Translations under genes and position numbers: made by a program
DNA from: Trichoplax sp. H2
Lineage: Eukaryota; Placozoa; Uniplacotomia; Trichoplacea
Assembly (NCBI GenBank): GCA_003344405.1
Contig: NOWV01000421.1
Span: 1-21,019, forward strand
DNA length: 21,019 nucleotides
Direction: 5' to 3'
The notes under the pieces: model-generated
Seen by the model: the letters and a program-made list of their open reading frames with translations, nothing else
Databases searched by the model: none
Told to the model about the DNA's origin: nothing
In this document: piece by piece, positions 20,460 through 21,019 of the stretch
Numbering within the stretch: the stretch's first letter is position 1
How the letters are laid out: the number at the start of each line of letters is the position of its first letter

Positions 20460-21019
20460 AATTTATTTACAGACTTTATTATGCAGCATGCGTAAAACAC
20501 ATAGTAACCTACGATAACTGTAAGTGGCAGTATCAGTATACTTAGCTCTTATCAAAAAGTGAGCTTTATGCTGTAGTGATTATTTACCAATATGGACATG
20601 AAGTAATAAAGTTCTTGCAGAGATAGTGTAGACGAAATGTGTAATATATTATATATTTTATAGCGCACCTTACATAAATTATAGTATAATTATTTGTACA
20701 TCGATATGCTCTATACATTGAGATAACTAAAGCACTCTTAGTTTTTCTAAAAAGATAACTGTATAAATTTTTTTCCATTTTTAAAATACTATCGTGACCT
20801 ATTTTATGGATAACTAGACAAAGTCCTTGGATAGTTCGGTAAGAGATAAATCTGAATTTTACATAAAACATTATACGTATTACAAATACACTTAGATCCG
20901 GGTTTTTGTGTGATTAATGTAGTCTTAGAATTCGCAGTTTAATACAGTGTGTGAAATTACTAAGTGCCGATTAGGGCTGTCAGTCTCGATCTTAGAGTAT
21001 TATTTAGAACAAATAATAG
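20460..21019. other. Right flank, no feature recognised
   Basis: No array unit or gene is recognisable here. The minus-strand frame at 20584-20871 (95 codons) is rich in Tyr, Ile and Cys as expected of translated AT-rich non-coding DNA, and has no domain or signal peptide. Later exons of the secreted-protein gene may lie beyond the window. Confidence 0.4.

Larger units (their letters stand above)
17990..20460 (+). repeat. Degenerate tandem array, units of ~190-265 bp with apposed splice signals
   Basis: At least nine units are recognisable, with cores ending (last G of AG) at 18459, 18714, 18922, 19109, 19374, 19569, 19828, 20079 and 20320. A half-unit lacking the core lies near 17990-18110. 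Each unit has, in order, ATATCAACATTATGGCTCTA-like sequence, a CTAAC-like element, CCAATTTCAG, 2-3 bases, GTAAGTCT, a T-rich part with AATTTGTTTA, then TATCTCGATATTTC and GAACTATCAAA blocks. Spacings are 255, 208, 187, 265, 195, 259, 251 and 241. Units differ by many substitutions and indels. The array lies wholly downstream of the secreted-protein exon, on its strand, so it is presumably intronic. Confidence 0.8.

Noticed and set aside
20584-20871. 95-codon minus-strand frame
   Set aside because: It has a Tyr/Ile/Cys-rich composition typical of AT-rich non-coding translation and no signal peptide or domain.

Overview
The window looks like AT-rich nuclear DNA from a eukaryote, most likely an animal. 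The evidence is a seven-exon gene with consensus GT-AG introns (76 to 378 bp), AATAAA polyadenylation signals, a secretory signal peptide cut off by a GTAAGT splice donor, and large non-coding stretches with old repeats. There are no operons, bacterial-type ribosome sites or CRISPR arrays. Compact introns and AT richness would suit an early-branching animal such as a placozoan, sponge or cnidarian. That placement is an inference, and nothing in the sequence settles it.

Layout. (1) At 669-3161 on + lies a complete seven-exon coding region for a 444-residue protein with about 12 membrane segments. It reads as three copies of a four-helix module that resembles the CD20/MS4A tetraspan family. All six introns are phase 0. 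A possible 5' UTR intron precedes it (528-668) and polyadenylation signals follow it (3431, 3458). (2) 3480-5669 shows no recognisable gene. (3) 5670-8681 is a diverged repeat complex: two direct copies of about 1.2-1.4 kb, internal inverted repeats, and an inverted copy of the left end that closes the block. Both copies keep traces of a minus-strand reading frame. (4) 8682-17500 is mostly featureless, apart from a weak ~190-bp periodicity (9251-9830) and a possible 464-bp TA-flanked MITE with CAGTCA ends (13160-13623). (5) At 17570-17749 on + lies the first coding exon of a small secreted acidic protein or propeptide. (6) Its intron enters a degenerate tandem array (about 17990-20460). (7) 20460-21019 shows nothing.

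The most striking signal is that array. Nine units, 187-265 bp apart, each carry a 3' splice-site-like motif: a CTAAC-like branch site followed by TTTCAG. In six of the nine this is followed after two or three bases by a perfect GTAAGT donor. In eight units the gap is exactly 3 nt, and in six consecutive units it is an arginine codon (CGA, CGT, AGA, CGC, CGT, CGC). Exon 1 of the secreted protein ends in phase 0 on a lysine, so joining it to any of these would create Lys-Arg, the usual prohormone cleavage site. Whether these are 3-nt microexons, recursive splice sites, short alternative terminal exons, spliced-leader-like RNA genes or just a satellite cannot be decided from sequence alone.
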